Shown here: positions 1 through 6,479 of the stretch, in pieces
Layout: each line of letters starts with the position of its first letter
Position numbering within the stretch: the stretch's first letter is position 1
Source: CAYQAJ01 sp964415245
GTDB taxonomy: Bacteria; Planctomycetota; Planctomycetia; Pirellulales; Pirellulaceae
Length of the DNA: 18,704 nt
Reading direction: 5' to 3'
Assembly (NCBI GenBank): GCA_964415245.1
Contig: CAYQAJ010000080.1
Coordinates: 1-18,704, forward strand
The notes under the pieces: generated by a model
The model's database searches: none
The model's input: the letters and a program-made list of their open reading frames with translations, nothing else
What the model was told of the DNA's origin: nothing
Made by a program: the position numbers and the translations under genes

Positions 1-1
1 C

Positions 2-310
2 GTCAAGGCTTTGTCGGCGACGGGGCCGTCGCCCAGCAACATGTACTACAACTACTACGCCACCCAGGTCATGCGACACTACGAAGGGGACGAGTGGGAC
101 GCCTGGAACGTCAAGATGCGCGACTGGCTCGTCGGCACGCAATCGAAGGAAGGCCACATGAAGGGAAGCTGGTACATCGAGGGCGACCACGGATCGACCG
201 TCGGCGGCCGCGTGTACTGCACGTCAATGGCCACGATGATCCTTGAGGTGTACTATCGCCACATGCCGATCTACGGCAAGCAGGCCTCGACCGAGAACTT
301 CCCGCTCTAA
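2..310 (+). CDS. Squalene-cyclase/prenyltransferase-repeat-like protein, C-terminal end only
   Basis: Only the last ~102 residues lie in the window; the reading frame is open to the left edge and stops with TAA at 308-310. The segment is rich in Tyr and Trp (NMYYNYYATQVMRHYEGDEW) and carries a Gly-rich stretch (EGDHGSTVGGRVYCTS) followed by a hydrophobic helix (MATMILEVYYRHMPIY). This pattern resembles the last alpha/alpha repeat of the terpenoid-cyclase-like proteins that planctomycetes encode in many copies. Most of those are not proven cyclases, and the DxDD catalytic motif would lie outside the window if present. No binding or catalytic residue can be checked here. The assignment to the fold is fairly likely; the function is unknown. 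Confidence 0.6.
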   Translation, partial: VKALSATGPSPSNMYYNYYATQVMRHYEGDEWDAWNVKMRDWLVGTQSKEGHMKGSWYIEGDHGSTVGGRVYCTSMATMILEVYYRHMPIYGKQASTENFPL

Positions 311-324
311 TGCCCCCTAGCAGC

Positions 325-415
325 CCGTTGAAAAAGGGGACAGTCCCTCTTCGACCGCACGTTTTGTCAGGCGAGAGTCGACTGGTCGCAAAGGGACAGT
401 CCCCTTTTTCAACGG
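325..415. repeat. REP-like imperfect inverted repeat
   Basis: Two 24-base arms, 325-348 and 392-415, are reverse complements with a single mismatch. The left arm begins ccgttgaaaaaggggacagt and the right arm ends with its complement, ctttttcaacgg. Each arm contains the core GGGACAGTCCC, which is itself palindromic apart from its central base; that central base is the only mismatch. Inside the loop, cgacc and ggtcg can extend the stem. The element sits just after a stop codon and before a same-strand gene, so it could act as a terminator or RNA-stabilising hairpin. Repeats of this style are common in planctomycete genomes and are often linked to IS200-like REP transposases; none is encoded here. 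Confidence 0.8.
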
Positions 416-543
416 CTAGGCGAGCCGACCACGACAGGCTCGCCACGGGGCGCGCCTCGAGTCCGGCACACCTCGCGCTGGTGCCGCGCTTGCGCGATCC
501 CATGTGCCGCGGTGGCGGGTAGATTCGCAAAGGGCCGTTGGCC

Positions 544-1323
544 GTGCGCGTGATTGCGGTCATCGACCTGATGGCGGGGCAGGTGGTTCGAGCCGCCCAA
601 GGCGATCGGGCCGCCTACCGGCCCATCGACAGCCGCCTCGTCGCGGGCGCATCTCCCGAGTGCGTTGCCCGAGCTCTCGCCGACGAGTTTCACGTGAGCG
701 AGGTGTACGTCGCCGACCTCGACGCCATCGCCGGCGCCGAGCCCGACTACGAGTCGCTACGGCACATCGCCGCGTCGGGCATGCGACCATGGGTGGATGC
801 GGGCGTATCCCGTCCCCAGCGCGCCCGGGCGCTCCGCGGCTTCTTCGATCGAGAACGAATCGCGGGCCGGGTAATCGTCGGCCTGGAATCGATTGCCGAT
901 CCCGACATTCTCGGCGAGGTATCTGAGGCCGCGGGGCGCGAGAGTGCCGTTTTCAGTTTGGACCTGAAGGCCGCGGCGCCGTTGGCCGGCTCCGACTGGG
1001 ATCGGGTCGCCGCGTCGGCGGGATCCAGCGGCAAAGGAGCTGCGTTGGCGATTGCGGCGGCCGCCATCGCCGGCGGATTTCGCGCTTTGATTGTGCTCGA
1101 CTTGGCGCAAGTCGGCACTTCGAGCGGCCCTTCGATCGGGGAGTTGTGCGCGGCAGTGCGGCGAGATTACGCAACGATCGAGCTGATCGGTGGAGGAGGA
1201 GTGCGCGGCGCGGGCGACCTGAGAATGCTGGCACATTGCGGATGCGATGCCGTGCTGGTCGCCACGGCGCTGCACGACGGTGGGCTCAACCGAGACGACG
1301 TTGCGGCCGCCGAAAGGTATTGA
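544..1323 (+). CDS. HisA/HisF-related TIM-barrel protein (histidine pathway paralogue)
   Basis: About 260 residues, close to HisA length. The first strand reads VIAVIDL with the Asp expected in HisA. A second Asp lies mid-barrel (SLDLK, about residue 140), followed by DLAQVGTSSG (about 188-197), which matches the HisA segment D-x(4)-GT-x-x-G. The phosphate-binding loop IGGGGVRGAGDL (about 217-228) and VATALHDGG complete the ProFAR-type barrel. The sequence is more like the divergent hisA/hisF family described from archaea than like housekeeping HisA, so the substrate is unknown. A GTG at 544 (MRVIAVIDL) is preferred over the TTG at 538 because an AAAGGG lies at a better distance. No other his gene is nearby, so it is probably not histidine biosynthesis. 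It converges on the enoyl-CoA hydratase gene. Confidence 0.75.
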   Translation: MRVIAVIDLMAGQVVRAAQGDRAAYRPIDSRLVAGASPECVARALADEFHVSEVYVADLDAIAGAEPDYESLRHIAASGMRPWVDAGVSRPQRARALRGFFDRERIAGRVIVGLESIADPDILGEVSEAAGRESAVFSLDLKAAAPLAGSDWDRVAASAGSSGKGAALAIAAAAIAGGFRALIVLDLAQVGTSSGPSIGELCAAVRRDYATIELIGGGGVRGAGDLRMLAHCGCDAVLVATALHDGGLNRDDVAAAERY

Positions 1324-1392
1324 TCGCCGATGCGTGGGAGCGCGAAACCGCAAGCGATGTGGATCGCGGACGGTTGGGGCTACCGGTTTCGG

Positions 1393-2208
1393 TCAATGCC
1401 ATTTGGGCTCGCGTTTCTCGAGGAAGGCGGCCAGCCCTTCGGCGGCGGCATCGGTGGTGCGCGCGGTCGCGCTGACCGCCGCCCCGGCCGCCAACAGCGT
1501 CATCAGATGCTCGCCGATCGTTTCGTTGAGCATCCGCTTGGTGAGCTGCAATGCCTCGGGGGCGCTCTTGGCACACTCCTCGGCCAACTCGTGGGCGCGG
1601 GCCCACACGAGATCGTTCGCGACGATCTCGTGATAAACCCCCAGGCGATGCGCCTCGGTCGCGTCGATCGTGCGGGCCGACAGCAGCAGATTGGCCGCGT
1701 GCGATCCACCGATGCGAAACGCCAACAGCGGCGCCACCATGCCCGCCACCAGTCCGCGGCGCGGCTCGGGCAGGCCGAATCGTGCTTCGGGCGTGCCGAG
1801 CACGATGTCGGCGGCCAGGACCAGTCCAGCGCCGCCGGCCACCGCCGGACCGTTGACGGCCGCGATGATCGGCTTGGGAAAGCGGAGCATCATTTCGATC
1901 AGCTCGCGGTACTGTTGCGCGTCGGCGTACCACTGCGGATGCGGATCTTCCTGCTGCGCCGTCTCGCGCATCTGGCCCAGGTCCATGCCGGAGCAAAAGG
2001 CGCTCCCGGCGCCTGTGAGGATGACGGCCCGCACGCGGCGCTCCTGGTGCAAATCGTCGAGGGCCTGCTGCAATTGCTCCAGCAGCTCGCGCGAGAGGGC
2101 GTTGCGCTTTTTCGGGCGGTTGAGAACGATCGTCCCGCTGGGAACGTGCTTCTTGACCTGTACGATCGATGGCGACATTCGTTTGTCCGGCTTGGCGTGT
2201 GCGATCAT
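1393..2208 (-). CDS. Enoyl-CoA hydratase/isomerase family protein
   Basis: A 271-residue crotonase-fold protein of normal length. Family motifs are NRPKKRNALS (30-39), the CoA-binding and oxyanion region LTGAGSAFCSGMDL (64-77), IAAVNGPAVAGGAGL (115-129), the segment EARFGLPEPRRGL (141-153), and a C-terminal AFLEKREPKW. By alignment with rat mitochondrial hydratase, the Glu of FGLPE (148) is kept but the other catalytic Glu (Glu144 in rat) is replaced by Gly128, so classical hydration is uncertain; isomerase, hydrolase or lyase chemistry is possible. The ATG at 2208 follows a good GGGAGG ribosome site; another ATG lies at 2178. It is the third gene of a minus-strand set with the AtuA genes and begins 39 bases after the small AtuA-like gene. 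That context suggests isohexenyl- or methylglutaconyl-CoA-type substrates, which is inference. Confidence 0.85.
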   Translation of the reverse strand: MIAHAKPDKRMSPSIVQVKKHVPSGTIVLNRPKKRNALSRELLEQLQQALDDLHQERRVRAVILTGAGSAFCSGMDLGQMRETAQQEDPHPQWYADAQQYRELIEMMLRFPKPIIAAVNGPAVAGGAGLVLAADIVLGTPEARFGLPEPRRGLVAGMVAPLLAFRIGGSHAANLLLSARTIDATEAHRLGVYHEIVANDLVWARAHELAEECAKSAPEALQLTKRMLNETIGEHLMTLLAAGAAVSATARTTDAAAEGLAAFLEKREPKWH

Positions 2209-2247
2209 GCGGGCCTCCCTTGGCGGCGGCCAGCGGTCGGTGCGCCT

Positions 2248-2616
2248 TTACTTGGAGTCTTCCGTCAACTCTGTAAGAAGGGCATCGGTGCCCGGACTCG
2301 CCGGCAAGGGCAGCTCCAACATCGCCGTGCCCAGCAGCTTGCCCTGCGTATCGATGCGAAGCGAACAACTGGCGCCGCCGGCCAGCACATTGTACAGCAC
2401 GAAGTTAAGCGCCCAAACGTTGGGCAACTCAAAACGCTCGACCGACGTGGCTCCCAGCGGCGCGAAAAACCCGGCCACCCGGCCCCCGGTCAGCTCGGCA
2501 CACAAGTATTCGTAGGCCCGCGCCGATCGGGCCACCACGCCGATATTGGCGTGGTTTCCCTTGTCGCCGCTGCGGGCCGTGGCGAGTTGACCGAGGCGTA
2601 TCGTGCGCTGGCTCAT
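2248..2616 (-). CDS. AtuA-like small domain protein (DUF1446-associated C-terminal domain)
   Basis: A 122-residue protein starting MSQRTIRLGQLATARSGDKG, followed by NHANIGVVARS, the hallmark of the small domain found at the C-terminus of AtuA proteins or as a separate partner gene. The motif A-R-S-G-D-K-G-N is very well kept in the family. AtuA is needed for growth on acyclic terpenes in Pseudomonas, but its biochemical role is not known. Here the domain is a separate gene directly downstream of the AtuA core gene, with a repeat between the two, and 39 bases before the enoyl-CoA hydratase gene. A GGAG lies five bases before the ATG, supporting this start. Probably a complex partner of the upstream protein. 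Confidence 0.85.
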   Translation of the reverse strand: MSQRTIRLGQLATARSGDKGNHANIGVVARSARAYEYLCAELTGGRVAGFFAPLGATSVERFELPNVWALNFVLYNVLAGGASCSLRIDTQGKLLGTAMLELPLPASPGTDALLTELTEDSK

Positions 2617-2639
2617 GGCTACTCCAACTATCCATCGAA

Positions 2640-2715
2640 GTAACCCGACGCGTTAGCGAGGGGCGCAAGCTCACGCGCCCCTTCGAGTGCGTCCCTCGCT
2701 AACGCTTCGGGTTAC
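2640..2715. repeat. Planctomycete-type inverted repeat (TAACCCGAAGCGTTAGCGAGGG)
   Basis: Arms 2640-2664 and 2691-2715 are reverse complements with two mismatches (gtaacccgaagcgttagcga as the common core). A second, inner hairpin is formed by ggggcgc (2660-2666) and gcgcccc (2675-2681). Read as protein this element gives the familiar artefact VTRSVSEG seen in many planctomycete annotations. It lies between the two AtuA-type genes, and its right edge supplies the TAA stop codon of the upstream gene. It could form a strong hairpin in the mRNA and so reduce read-through or stabilise the upstream transcript. Confidence 0.85.
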
Positions 2716-4109
2716 GGTATTTGTTCTCTTTCGGCAAGCCACTGGCGGCACGTGTGAACAGAAACCTCGGGTTTGACCGCCTCTTTGGGAACGAGCGTGG
2801 GCCAGTACGCCATCACCTCGCGCACCGCACTGCGGCCGACCGCGTAACCCGCCAGGCCGGCGGGACCGCTCGTGATCAGCGGGGCGATCTCGCGTGTGAA
2901 CCGTTCGAGCACCTCGCGACGGCGATCCCACGCTGCCAGGCGGAGCACGACTTCGCATGGGCGATCGTCCGAATCGGTCAGCCAGCGGCCGACCCCCGGC
3001 ACTCCGTCGCCGCTGCCCAACAACTCGACGTTCCACTTCTCCGGCTTGAGGTCAGCGCAGCGAAGTCGCTCTTGCACGATTGCCGCCGCCGCCTTCGCCT
3101 TTTCCACGGCATCGCCCCCGTACACCAGGAGCTGTGCCGCCGCCGCAAACCCCGATCGATAGGCCAGCGACACCTTGTAGAACCCACTGGGTGCGGTGCC
3201 TCGCGCGCCGCTGACGGCGACACGACTGGCGCTGACCTCGCGCACACTCACCGTTGTAAAGTCGACGTCGACGTCGGGCGTCTTGTAGCAACGCGGGTCG
3301 CCGATTTCGTACACGAGCTGCTCGGCCACCGTGTGCCGCGTGACCGCTCCGCCCGTTCCCTCCGGCTTGGTAATGGCGGCGTCGCCGCTCGGCTCCAACT
3401 CCGCGATGGGGTAGCCGACGTTGGCCAGGTCATAGCGCTGCCAGTCGGTTGTGTATCCGCCCGTCACCTGCGCCCCACATTCGATCAAGTGACCCGCCAC
3501 GCTCGCCCCGGCCAGGCGATCGTAGTCCGCCCATTTCCAACCGAACGAGTGAACCGCCGGACCGACCGTGAGCGACGCATCGGCCACTCGCCCGGTGATG
3601 ACGATGCGAGCGCCGCCGTCCAATGCCCGAACGATCGGCTCGCCGCCGAGATACGCATTGGCGCACGCGACGGGCTCGCCGAGCTCCGCAAATGGCTGGC
3701 CGGTGTCCATGTGGGCCAACTCGCAGCCCGATGCCCTCAGCGCATCGATCTTCGACACGAGATCGTCGCCCCACACCGCGCCGATCGGCAATTCCTCGAT
3801 TCCGGCACCGGCGAGAATGTTCGAGGCGGCCTTCGCGCAGGACCGCACGTTCATTCCACCGGCATTCGTGACCACGCACAGTCCGGGGCGATCGCGCAGT
3901 AGCGGCGCAATGTCGCGCAGCACGTCGAGAAAGTCCCGCGCGAAACCTGCGCCGGAATCCTTCTCCCGCTGCCGCGCCAGGATCGACATGGTCAGCTCGG
4001 CCAGGTATTCGAGCGTGAGATAGTCGACGTCGGCCCCTTCAAGCAGGTGGCGCGGCGCATCCGGCCGGTCGCCCAGAAATCCCGCGGCGTTGGCAATGCG
4101 GACTGTCAC
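2712..4109 (-). CDS. AtuA core domain protein (DUF1446, acyclic terpene utilisation family)
   Basis: The open frame extends to 4304, but the family begins at IANAAGFLGDRPDAP, so the GTG at 4107-4109 is taken as start, giving 465 residues, the usual length. A GGAGGT lies about 12 bases upstream. Family features include DYLTLEYLAELTMSIL, the Asn-Ala-Gly-Gly-Met segment VVTNAGGMN, GRVADASLTVGP and the Gly-rich TGGYTTDW, as expected of DUF1446. The protein is cytoplasmic with no signal or membrane segment. In Pseudomonas, AtuA is encoded with geranyl-CoA carboxylase genes; its reaction is unknown. Here it heads an apparent operon with the small AtuA domain and an enoyl-CoA hydratase; no carboxylase or acyl-CoA dehydrogenase is in the window. 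It is divergent from lpxK, sharing a 203-base upstream region. Its stop codon lies in the edge of a repeat. Confidence 0.85.
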   Translation of the reverse strand: MTVRIANAAGFLGDRPDAPRHLLEGADVDYLTLEYLAELTMSILARQREKDSGAGFARDFLDVLRDIAPLLRDRPGLCVVTNAGGMNVRSCAKAASNILAGAGIEELPIGAVWGDDLVSKIDALRASGCELAHMDTGQPFAELGEPVACANAYLGGEPIVRALDGGARIVITGRVADASLTVGPAVHSFGWKWADYDRLAGASVAGHLIECGAQVTGGYTTDWQRYDLANVGYPIAELEPSGDAAITKPEGTGGAVTRHTVAEQLVYEIGDPRCYKTPDVDVDFTTVSVREVSASRVAVSGARGTAPSGFYKVSLAYRSGFAAAAQLLVYGGDAVEKAKAAAAIVQERLRCADLKPEKWNVELLGSGDGVPGVGRWLTDSDDRPCEVVLRLAAWDRRREVLERFTREIAPLITSGPAGLAGYAVGRSAVREVMAYWPTLVPKEAVKPEVSVHTCRQWLAEREQIP

Positions 4110-4312
4110 GGTGTCGCTCGCACCTCCATTGCTGCGGCAAGCCCGGCGCTCAGGGTTCGCCCTGTGCTCGTTTCCGGCCGAACTGCCGTACGAGGTTGGG
4201 CGGCCTTTCGCTACACTTCCGATCGCTTGCCCGACTCCCGATCGTATGCCGACGACCTGATTGTAGGCATGTGCGACCTCAACGGAAATGTGCCGCCGCC
4301 CCACGTATCCTG
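4110..4312. other. Divergent intergenic region between AtuA and LpxK genes
   Basis: A 203-base spacer must hold the promoters for both the minus-strand catabolic genes and the plus-strand lipid A gene. I see a GGAGGT serving the AtuA start but no convincing -35/-10 pair or operator palindrome. No clear ribosome site precedes lpxK. Confidence 0.5.
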
Positions 4313-5386
4313 ATGACCTTCGCCACTCGCAATTACGAAGAGGTGCTCAGCGGCCGGCGCCGCACGCTCGGTGCGTCCCTGCTTCGATCCGCTTTGCGCC
4401 TCGCCGAGTTGCCCTACGGCGCCGCCGTGCGGTGGCGCAACTGGCGCTACGACGCGCGTCGCGCGCCGGTCTTTCGTGTTGGCGTGCCCGTAATCAGCGT
4501 GGGCAATCTCACCACCGGCGGAACGGGCAAGACGCCGATGGTCGAGTGGCTGGCCCGCTGGCTGGCCGATCGCGGAGTGTGTGCCGGCATTGTCAGCCGC
4601 GGCTACAAGCAGCAACCCGGCCGCCCGAACGACGAAGCCCTGGAGCTGGCCCTGCGACTTCCCGATGTGCCGCACGTGCAGCAGTCCGACCGCGTCGCGG
4701 CTGCTCGGGGCGCAATTGCCGATCATAATTGCCAGGTGCTTCTGCTGGACGACGGTTTCCAGCACCGCCGCCTGCATCGCGACCTCAATCTGGTGCTCCT
4801 CGACGCTCTCGAGCCGTTTGGCTTCGGTCACCTGCTGCCGCGCGGCCTGTTGCGCGAGCCGCTGACTTCGCTTTCGCGGGCCGACGCGGTAATGCTGACG
4901 CGGGCCGACGCAATTCTTCCCGAGCACAGGTCCGCGGTTCGCGACGTGGTACACCGGCACGCTCCCCGCGCTGCGTGGTTCGAAGCGGCACATCGGCCGC
5001 TGGCGCTTGCCAGCAGCTCGAGCCAACAGCGCGAAATCGCCTGGCTCCGCGGGCGACGCGTGGCGGCCTTTTGTGGCATCGGCAACCCCAGGGCATTCGA
5101 GCTGACACTCCGGCAGTGCGGCTGCGACGTTGCCGACTTGCGTACGTTCCCCGACCATCACGACTTCCCGCCGGCCGACCTGGATGCCCTGGCGCGATGG
5201 GCAAACGCGCGATCCGACATTGAGGCGGTCGTCTGCACGCAGAAGGACTTGGTGAAAGTCGGGCAGGACCAATTGGGCGCCAAGCCGCTTTTTGCGGTGC
5301 GCGTCGGCATCGAGCTGCTGTCGGGCCAGGAATCGCTCGAATCGCGTCTCGGCCGAATTATCGCCCGCCCAGCCGCTGCCGCATAA
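4313..5386 (+). CDS. lpxK: Tetraacyldisaccharide 4'-kinase LpxK
   Basis: LpxK phosphorylates the 4' position of the lipid A disaccharide precursor at the inner face of the cytoplasmic membrane. The 357-residue protein has the family P-loop VGNLTTGGTGKTPMVEWL (63-80), SRGYK (95-99), the LLLDDGFQHRRLHRDLNLVLLDA block (143-165) and LTRADA (195-200). A single N-terminal amphipathic or membrane-associated stretch (LRSALRLAELPYGAAV) is typical. The frame is open back to 4196, but homologues start near SGRRRTLGASLLR, so the ATG at 4313 is chosen although no clear ribosome site precedes it. Its presence implies that this organism makes lipid A and hence has an LPS-bearing outer membrane. Downstream lie sugar- and methyl-transfer genes on the same strand. 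Confidence 0.93.
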   Translation: MTFATRNYEEVLSGRRRTLGASLLRSALRLAELPYGAAVRWRNWRYDARRAPVFRVGVPVISVGNLTTGGTGKTPMVEWLARWLADRGVCAGIVSRGYKQQPGRPNDEALELALRLPDVPHVQQSDRVAAARGAIADHNCQVLLLDDGFQHRRLHRDLNLVLLDALEPFGFGHLLPRGLLREPLTSLSRADAVMLTRADAILPEHRSAVRDVVHRHAPRAAWFEAAHRPLALASSSSQQREIAWLRGRRVAAFCGIGNPRAFELTLRQCGCDVADLRTFPDHHDFPPADLDALARWANARSDIEAVVCTQKDLVKVGQDQLGAKPLFAVRVGIELLSGQESLESRLGRIIARPAAAA

Positions 5387-5571
5387 GGCTTCGTGGCAAT
5401 TCGCGGGGCCGCCCAGCCGCTGCTGCACAAACTTCGACGGGAATACCCGGGGCGCTGCGATCAGTGGCGGTTTTCGACGTGTCCGGCCCCCTACTCCTTA
5501 AAGCGCAAACCTCGTGTCCCGCCCGGTTTGCCACCACTGGGAAGTTGAACTTGCCCCTTCTGCCAACGGCC

Positions 5572-5581
5572 GGTATATACC
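5572..5581. promoter_or_regulatory. Perfect palindrome ggtatatacc just before the FkbM start; possible -10 of a leaderless promoter
   Basis: The 10-base palindrome lies five bases before the ATG at 5587, where a ribosome site would be expected but none is seen. TATATA (5574-5579) is 17 bases after TTGCCC (5551-5556), so it could be a -10 box; transcription would then begin at or next to the ATG. This is inference from spacing alone. Confidence 0.3.
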
Positions 5582-5586
5582 GCCCC

Positions 5587-6314
5587 ATGAAGCCGAAATC
5601 GACGACCGAACCGTCGTCGGGCGCCAAGCCCTACGCACTACCTCTCTGGCACCGCGCGCAGGTTCCCATCCTGAGGGGATCGCTGCGCGGCTACCGCTGG
5701 CTCCCGGCCAGCGGCGGCAAGCTGCTTCGCGTGCTCTTGGGAACGTACGAGCGCCGGCAATCGAAGTTGTTCGCGCAGCTTGTGGGCGAGGGCGACGTCG
5801 TGCTCGACGTAGGAGCGGCGGCCGGTTACTACACGCTCCTGGGCGCCAAGCGCGTCGGCCCCAGCGGCCGCGTTTTGGCGTTTGAAGCCGACCGCAAAAA
5901 CGTTGCGTATTTGCGCGAGCACGCCGCCGTCAACCGGTTGAAGACGGTGTCCATCTTCGAAACAGCCGTGGGAGATGAGTCTGGAACGGCGCGCTTTGCA
6001 CCGGGTCGTGGCACGGGCACGGGTCGGCTGGCACGCAACGGCGCGCGTCGGGTTTCGCTGTGTCGGCTCGACGACGTCTTCACCCGCGAGGGCGTTACGC
6101 CCACGCACGTCAAGATCGACGTCGAAGGGGCCGAGCTCGCCGTGCTCCGCGGCGCCACGCAGATACTGAGACTGGTTCGGCCGATCCTGTTTCTCTCGAC
6201 GCACGGACCTCAGCACAACGCCGCCTGCTGCCGTCTGCTGCACTCCCTCAAATACCAGCTCACCGGCATCGACACACCTTACCTGGCGTCGGCCAGTGAG
6301 ATTCTGGCCGAGCC
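5587..6314 (+). CDS. FkbM-family methyltransferase (3' end lost in assembly gap)
   Basis: An S-adenosylmethionine-dependent methyltransferase of the FkbM type. Motif I is VVLDVGAAAGYYTLLGA (71-87), followed by the acidic ribose-binding VLAFEADRKNVAYL (96-109). The diagnostic block is THVKIDVEGAELAVLRGA (173-190), then RPILFLSTHG. The ATG at 5587 (MKPKSTTEPSSG) is chosen; the frame is open back to 5464 but the extra N-terminus looks non-coding. About 242 residues are visible and the homology is nearly complete, so the true stop probably lies within or just at the start of the 100-N gap. FkbM enzymes often methylate sugar hydroxyls of surface glycans, which fits the neighbouring lpxK and glycosyltransferase genes; the substrate itself cannot be read from the sequence. 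Confidence 0.85.
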
Positions 6315-6414
6315 NNNNNNNNNNNNNNNNNNNNNNNNNNNNNNNNNNNNNNNNNNNNNNNNNNNNNNNNNNNNNNNNNNNNNNNNNNNNNNNNNNNNNN
6401 NNNNNNNNNNNNNN
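6315..6414. other. Assembly gap of exactly 100 N
   Basis: The round length marks a gap of unknown real size. It hides the 3' end of the FkbM gene. The bases directly after it resemble the edge of the inverted repeat at 14934-15061, so the missing sequence is probably another copy of that repeat. Confidence 0.95.
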
Positions 6415-6433
6415 GGGACGGTCTTTGGATAGG
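6415..6433. repeat. Partial copy of the long inverted repeat at the gap edge
   Basis: The bases gggacggtctttggatag match the reverse complement of the left arm at 14934-15061 (gagacggtttttggatac) at 15 of 18 positions. On the minus strand both copies read Tyr-Pro-Lys-Thr-Val in the same frame. The remainder of the element would lie in the N run. Confidence 0.55.
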
Positions 6434-6479
6434 TACGTAGGCACGTTTCCCGCACTGTTCGCCGCCACGAGACCCCGCC

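Noticed and set aside
1330..2643. A 437-codon open frame on the plus strand and a 360-codon frame on the minus strand over the same region
   Set aside because: Both are shadows of the enoyl-CoA hydratase and AtuA-like genes caused by high GC; they show Arg-rich, low-complexity translations and no family motif.
2671..3036. Minus-strand ORF ending with VTRSVSEG
   Set aside because: This string is the translation of the inverted repeat and the rest is out of frame with the DUF1446 gene; it is a known type of spurious planctomycete ORF.
2721..3902. Long plus-strand open frame of 393 codons
   Set aside because: It lies wholly antisense to the well-supported DUF1446 gene and has no recognisable domain.
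4211..5428. Long minus-strand open frame of 405 codons
   Set aside because: It is antisense to lpxK, whose motifs are unmistakable.
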